45,588 nucleotides of DNA from Furfurilactobacillus rossiae DSM 15814. GTDB taxonomy: Bacteria; Bacillota; Bacilli; Lactobacillales; Lactobacillaceae. Each line of letters starts with the position of its first letter. Position 1 is the stretch's first letter. The notes under the pieces were generated by a model that searched no databases, was not told where the DNA came from, and worked only from the letters and a program-made list of their open reading frames with translations. Both the position numbers and the translations under genes were made by a program. The stretch spans positions 1 to 45,588 of the forward strand of contig NZ_AUAW01000021.1 of the NCBI RefSeq assembly GCF_000428925.1, read 5' to 3'. Shown in pieces: positions 42,101 through 45,588 of the stretch.

Positions 42101-44482
42101 GTTAATGGTAAGACAAATACTGAACTTGCCAGCGCGCAAACGCTAACGGGCACTGTCGGTGATACCTATACGACTGCTGCCAAAACGTTTGACGGATACA
42201 CTTTAGAAGGTTCATCAAGTGCTACAGGTAGTTATACAGATGCTGGTCAAACAGTGACGTTTACCTATCTGCCGAAGAGCGAAACGAAGATCGTTAACTA
42301 TTATTTGGTTAATACGGCTAACGCGCTGGCGCCGTCAATCACGCTAACAGGTGATTATGGCACAAGCCAAACTGCGGACGCTGCTTCAATTGCCGGATAC
42401 ACGGCACTGTCAAACAGCCAAGTAGTAAACTTCACAGATGATACGTCGGCCATTAATTTCTACTATCAACCGGAAGATGCGGCGGCCATAACGGTTAGAG
42501 ACGTTTTAACTGATGGGACGGTTATTTCTACGCGAACACTGCCTGCTGGTAAATATGGTCAAGCCTATTCGACGTCAGCAGACGCGTTAACCGGTTACGT
42601 TTGGAATCAGACGACGCCATCTAATGCTACAGGCACGTACTCTTTAACACCACAGACCGTGACGTATACGTATGACCGTGAGGATGGTCAACCCGTTACG
42701 GTAAATTATGTGGTTAATGGCACCACAAAAGTATTAGGTACAACTCAGCTGACTGGCCACTATGGTGACAGCGTGACGGCTCGGACTGCTACTTTTTCAA
42801 ACTATACGTTGGTTGGCACACCAGCCCAAACGACCACGACACTAACGGATCGTCCGCAGACGATGACGTTCCTTTACGATGACACTGGTGACCGGTATGT
42901 TAACGTGTCATATGTGCGTCGTGTTACCGTTGGCGATGAGCAAGAGCTACTAACGATGGCCGCACCGACAGTCACGACGGTTGATTATGATAGTCAGTAC
43001 ACGACGGCTCCTGTAAATATTACTGGTTATTACGTCAGTGCGTCGAGTGTGGCCGGTCCTGCGAACGGAAGCTGGTCAGATTTGTCAACGGATGCGGCGA
43101 AGAATCAGGTAGTCTACTATTACAACGCTGACCCGGAATCTTTCAAAGTGACCTACACTGACTTACAAGGAAATGATTTGTTTAGTCAGACACCGGTTAA
43201 CACTATTCAACTTGTGAATGCTTACTATGGAGTTGGCTATAACTTCACGGCACCAGCGATTGTAGGCTATACACTTGTCAGTGATGCAACGGTTAGTGGC
43301 ACGGTGGGCCTTAATCCGAGTGATATCCATTTCACCTATGCCAAGGAACAAGCGGTAACCACGCATTATGTGGATGATAATGGCAATGTTATTGCTACAC
43401 CAGTTTCACAAACGTTAACTTATGGTGGTACTTATACGACACAGCCGGCAACGGTTAGCGGTTATACGTTAGTGGCAACACCTGCCAATGCGAGTGGTCA
43501 GTATGACCGCACGAATACGGCCAACAGTGTCGATGTAATCTACGTTTATCAGAAGGTTGCGGCAAGTGAAACGCCAACAAGTGGTCCATCGACATCGATG
43601 TCACCAAGCCAAGCACCTTCGACGGCCTCGACGCCGGCAAGTGGTGCCTCGACAGTGACTTCGGTGGTTACTTCACAAACGACTTCACAAACGTCAACAC
43701 CCGAAAGTGGTATGTCGGTAACGCCATCGCAAACCTCGACAACGAGTATGCCATCGATTCCAAATCAGGGTACCGAAACAGTGCCACCGCGTGTGGTGCC
43801 CGTGAATCCGGTTAGCGCTTCACCCGTTATTCCGGTTGTGACACCAACTGGGAATCGGCCTACTAATGAAACGCCAGCTAACGAAGCTGGGACGCCAATC
43901 GTCCGGCAAATGATGGGTGATCCAACACTATTGCAGTCAAATGCAGTACCAGTCACAAGCGGTTCACAATCGACACGAACAATTGTTGATGAGCCAAGTT
44001 GGGATCCTATCAGGTTAGTTCTGATGGACGTTGATGGTGATATCATTGCTGTTCATGAAGTCAGTGGCTATACGGGCACATGGGTGTACATTGGTGATTT
44101 GATTCCTGCAGGGTATCATCTGGCTCCTGGTCAAAGTGCTTGGTTGTTACTGAATGATGTCTCACCGCAAACGTTGCGTTTGGTAAAGGATTCTGATGAT
44201 ACAACGGCTGCGGCAACATCTGCGTCGACTTTGGAAAAGAATCAAACACTGTCAACTGCTCAAACGGTGGCCGGTTCCGATACACAGACTGCTGCAACGG
44301 CCACGACGTCAAGGGCTGCAGCTAACTCAGCGACTAACCAGAACCTGTTGCCTCACACAAATGAAGGGCAGCAGTCATGGTTACAAGCTTTGGGGCTAGG
44401 CCTATTCTCAATGCTGTTTGGTTTGTTTGGCTGGCGCAAACGTCGCCATAACACCGATGATAATCAAGATAACGATATTTAA
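39173..44482 (+). CDS. Giant cell-wall-anchored MucBP adhesin
   Basis: A 1769-residue surface protein. Residues 1-43 are a KxYKxGKxW-type signal peptide (YKAGKRWVFAGVAVITFATG). Residues 45-240 are a Ser/Thr-rich stalk. Residues about 255-575 form a choice-of-anchor A-like domain (VNGYQEGVGDSIQYNGWTIL to NAALTGNILAPNATFYTDGS). About 12 MucBP-type repeats of 65-85 residues follow (580-1465; e.g. VTVNYVDQNGNPIH, IPGY). After a Ser/Thr/Pro linker comes a 70-residue domain (DEPSWDPIRLVLMDVDGD), another linker, sorting motif LPHTNE (about 1726), a membrane helix and a KRRH tail. It should bind mucin or host glycans and is anchored by sortase. Start by AAAGGAGAG. Confidence 0.93.
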   Translation: MPGLYQNRKLHYRMYKAGKRWVFAGVAVITFATGMTLTTVANADSDNTASTFQTTAVTSTASKSAQASNGDTSDATTTADQNSSVSSSASSTTQSQSTASSESTSVTSNKANSESSASESDQQTDSPSSTNNSDQSQTSAASKNNSESTGSSAVSITQKRVSSMASQSATSALTTESTSASTAQSTGSLSSTESSSNVASVHDAVSTTNNSQVTSSTTNSNVTVTSISDTATDSDVATAKSAAASAYQATGTPQEIVRMDATGFVNGYQEGVGDSIQYNGWTILYKQGTTFGGFGLIPNTYVSPVYYLSGSYSESTTPSDGVLGVTKHFTIFTFDSLTAQNIGSTYRIAAGGNLTLSGSSGSSASEYTDYPQIIVGGDLVELDNANPTGKIYINNDASVYSNYWSNTHQIYKIDTTDFFTAAKAYLASESNELSALQQTAGAKVITPSSSNPNLTLQGVDGADEDVFVLNSSDFPGTTYGSGAINITNVTNSSGGTAKIIINVVGDSVAIAGTTISVNGKTDADTAANVTWNMPDVVSLVTHNAALTGNILAPNATFYTDGSISTSGNIAVKTFGEAALNSFTTKYVDENGNQIHQSMSWAVNNTTDGSTKTVSPVAIDGYEVTGTPTVSISSQDVVNNDGSVTVTYDQSSWATNTVTFHYKKVSTPVKAAASLTVNYVDEDDSSNTLADSKTLSGLQDDTYNVSDYEPAIPGYTLDADDASLLSGKLISDGQIVTLRYKANSQSVTVNYVDQNGNPIHANDTVAGKTNTNYDASSKEISIPGYSFVKVQQGDLKGTFSVDNAGKFTAKDIVLQYQGGSQTLAVHYVDNNGKTIHTDNTVTGAAGDSYDVSDDQLTIPGYTFSAVTTGSLTGTYTVDTTGKATTPAVTLMYTANPQSVTIHYVDENGKSLASDGSLTGATGTAYDAQNKILSLDGYTFDKVTSGSLTGTYDANGTPAITLVYDKVVPKSGSVVVRYVNGKTNTELASAQTLTGTVGDTYTTAAKTFDGYTLEGSSSATGSYTDAGQTVTFTYLPKSETKIVNYYLVNTANALAPSITLTGDYGTSQTADAASIAGYTALSNSQVVNFTDDTSAINFYYQPEDAAAITVRDVLTDGTVISTRTLPAGKYGQAYSTSADALTGYVWNQTTPSNATGTYSLTPQTVTYTYDREDGQPVTVNYVVNGTTKVLGTTQLTGHYGDSVTARTATFSNYTLVGTPAQTTTTLTDRPQTMTFLYDDTGDRYVNVSYVRRVTVGDEQELLTMAAPTVTTVDYDSQYTTAPVNITGYYVSASSVAGPANGSWSDLSTDAAKNQVVYYYNADPESFKVTYTDLQGNDLFSQTPVNTIQLVNAYYGVGYNFTAPAIVGYTLVSDATVSGTVGLNPSDIHFTYAKEQAVTTHYVDDNGNVIATPVSQTLTYGGTYTTQPATVSGYTLVATPANASGQYDRTNTANSVDVIYVYQKVAASETPTSGPSTSMSPSQAPSTASTPASGASTVTSVVTSQTTSQTSTPESGMSVTPSQTSTTSMPSIPNQGTETVPPRVVPVNPVSASPVIPVVTPTGNRPTNETPANEAGTPIVRQMMGDPTLLQSNAVPVTSGSQSTRTIVDEPSWDPIRLVLMDVDGDIIAVHEVSGYTGTWVYIGDLIPAGYHLAPGQSAWLLLNDVSPQTLRLVKDSDDTTAAATSASTLEKNQTLSTAQTVAGSDTQTAATATTSRAAANSATNQNLLPHTNEGQQSWLQALGLGLFSMLFGLFGWRKRRHNTDDNQDNDI

Positions 44483-44493
44483 GATAGCAAAAT

Positions 44494-44548
44494 AAGCGCT
44501 AATCATTTGATTGTATAAAGATACAGTCGAGCGGTTAGCGCTTTTTGT
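44494..44548 (+). terminator. Terminator after adhesin
   Basis: A perfect 9-bp AAGCGCTAA/TTAGCGCTT stem with a long loop, followed by TTTG, 12 bases after the stop. Confidence 0.75.
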
Positions 44549-44650
44549 GATTGAGGTTAATAAGTCGCGTGAGCAAATGATATGCTATTTCGGCGTGATG
44601 CGGTGATAATAATAGACAGAATATTTCGGTGACGTGAAGGGGATGATATT

Positions 44651-45310
44651 GTGAGGACCATAACTGAACAAGACTTGAGTGCCTTTTATAACCTGTTGTT
44701 AGAGCCGGGCACTCGCGATTGGGAACGGCAACAATTGTTGAAAGCCAAAGAACAACTGGCCGCTGGTCAAGCATCGACTACGGTTTTTGCCGAACTTGAG
44801 CACAGTTTGCGGCCACTGGCTGTCCGCAACAACTTAACGCCAGCGGTAACTGACTTTTACCAGTCCATAATGTCAGATGGCGAACAGTCGCAGCAGTATG
44901 ATTACGCTCGGCATCAGGCGGCTTTGACGGATTCACGGTATGATCATGCAATCTTCGCGGGTGGCTGCTTTTGGTGCATGGTTGAACCATTTGCACTGCG
45001 TCCCGGCGTCATCTCTGTCTTATCGGGTTATACCGGTGGTCGTGTGGATTCGCCGACGTATGATCAGGTAACTTCCCAAGCGACGGGCCATGTTGAAGCT
45101 GTTGAGATTGTCTTTGATCCAAACAAGATGAGTTATGCGGAGTTATTAAAACTCTATTGGCAGATCATCGATCCAACTGATGATGGCGGTCAAATTAATG
45201 ATCGTGGTGATTCATACCGGCCAATTATTTTCGTTCATAGGCAAATTACAAGTTTAATCCGAACAAGCCCGGAAACTTTCAATGGCAGTCTGTTGATGAT
45301 GGATTTTTAA
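44651..45310 (+). pseudogene. msrA: msrA interrupted by IS30
   Basis: The 5' part of a peptide methionine (S)-S-oxide reductase gene. An N-terminal extension of about 95 residues (as in Lactobacillus MsrA) precedes the catalytic GCFWC (105-109, nucleophile Cys106), [29 protein letters not shown] and [21 protein letters not shown]. At about 45239 the frame runs into the IS30 end and adds roughly 23 foreign residues before a stop at 45310. The C-terminal resolving-cysteine region is lost, so activity is doubtful. Translation begins at GTG with AAGGGGATG about 8 bases upstream. Confidence 0.88.
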
Positions 45311-45588
45311 TGGTCGTTGATTAATAAGCTCAAGTGCTGCCAGGATTTCATCAGTCGTTATCTGGTCAAAGTTAGTCTTTTTCGGGAAAAACCAACGTAA
45401 CCGTCGATTGAAATATTCATTAGATCCCCGTTCCCATGGTGAATACGGGTGACAAAAATACACTTTAATCTGATAGTCTTGTTCTATGGATCGATAATCG
45501 GCAAACTCCTTACCATGATCAACAGTTATAGATTTCACTTGGGAACCGAAGGTCCCCATAAACTTTCCAAAGGTATCATTTAAAGTCT
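45240..45588 (-). mobile_element. IS30-family element inserted in msrA (partial)
   Basis: The tip of the element is at 45239/45240, where msrA homology stops and sequence identical to the window's left end starts. Only the 3' part of the IS lies in the window; its other end and any target duplication cannot be seen. Confidence 0.9.
45254..45588 (-). CDS. IS30-family transposase, C-terminal part (cut by window edge)
   Basis: About 110 residues of a DDE transposase. [13 protein letters not shown] carries the second catalytic Asp and [22 protein letters not shown] the catalytic Glu, as in IS30/IS1062-type enzymes. The frame is open to the window edge. The in-frame ATG at 45559 is internal. It would catalyse copy-out/paste-in transposition via a circular or dimer intermediate (family knowledge). 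Confidence 0.9.
   Translation of the reverse strand, partial: TLNDTFGKFMGTFGSQVKSITVDHGKEFADYRSIEQDYQIKVYFCHPYSPWERGSNEYFNRRLRWFFPKKTNFDQITTDEILAALELINQRPLKIHHQQTAIESFRACSD

Overview
The window looks like a contig from a low-to-moderate GC Lactobacillaceae genome, most like the Lactiplantibacillus plantarum group. The evidence is strong AGGAGG ribosome binding sites, compact gene layout, the Asp23/AmaP/DUF2273 envelope-stress operon, an MsrA with a long N-terminal extension, and a giant KxYKxGKxW/MucBP adhesin whose sorting signal is LPHTNE, which fits the LPxTxE motif of that group. The genus is inferred, not proven. Both ends are the same 94-95 bp end of an IS30-family element in opposite orientation, so the contig probably stops where two IS copies could not be assembled. 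The right-hand copy interrupts msrA.

Bases 1-14,700 and 22,000-28,100 are a patchwork of small regulator plus oxidoreductase/acetyltransferase units. They include LysR with DUF2255/NmrA-like/LbH acetyltransferase/SDR, AraC with an iron alcohol dehydrogenase, Rrf2 with two QorB-like reductases, MerR with an acetyltransferase, ArsR with a quinone oxidoreductase, and MerR with an SDR. Such loci usually respond to electrophile, quinone or redox stress. Several have readable operators: a palindrome over the -10 of the rrf2 promoter and two MerR-type promoters with 19 bp spacers. ArsC, a Zn-alcohol dehydrogenase, a choloylglycine hydrolase and a DNPH1-like hydrolase are interspersed. Three toxin-antitoxin loci are present: an intact HigBA with its operator, a probable type I Hol-Tox peptide with convergent antisense RNA, and a DinJ/YafQ pair whose toxin carries two frameshifts. 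A degraded dps remnant also survives.

Bases 15,650-18,310 hold a copper operon: two cop boxes, a membrane-anchored cupredoxin, a CopA-type ATPase without an N-terminal metal-binding domain, and a 34-residue membrane peptide overlapping its end. No copY is present. Bases 28,300-33,300 carry a Ser/Thr-rich lipoprotein, an amidohydrolase, a GNAT protein and the AmaP-DUF2273-Asp23-Asp23 operon followed by a CsbD-like protein. Bases 33,364-35,361 pair a Crp-family (YeiL-like) regulator with a divergent ribonucleoside hydrolase, whose leader of about 317 nt contains tandem, covarying RNA domains.

Bases 35,567-38,667 are an AT-rich accessory module: an unrecognised 431-residue protein, a coiled-coil/glycine-zipper membrane protein split by one nonsense codon, and a convergent WYL-domain protein that looks N-terminally truncated. 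It resembles a decaying defence-type module, but no function can be assigned. The 1769-residue adhesin follows.

The two most novel-looking signals are non-coding. One is a family of three dispersed structured elements (two on +, one on -) whose hairpins covary. The other is the tandem-repeat leader of the nucleoside hydrolase gene, which looks like a tandem riboswitch or attenuator.
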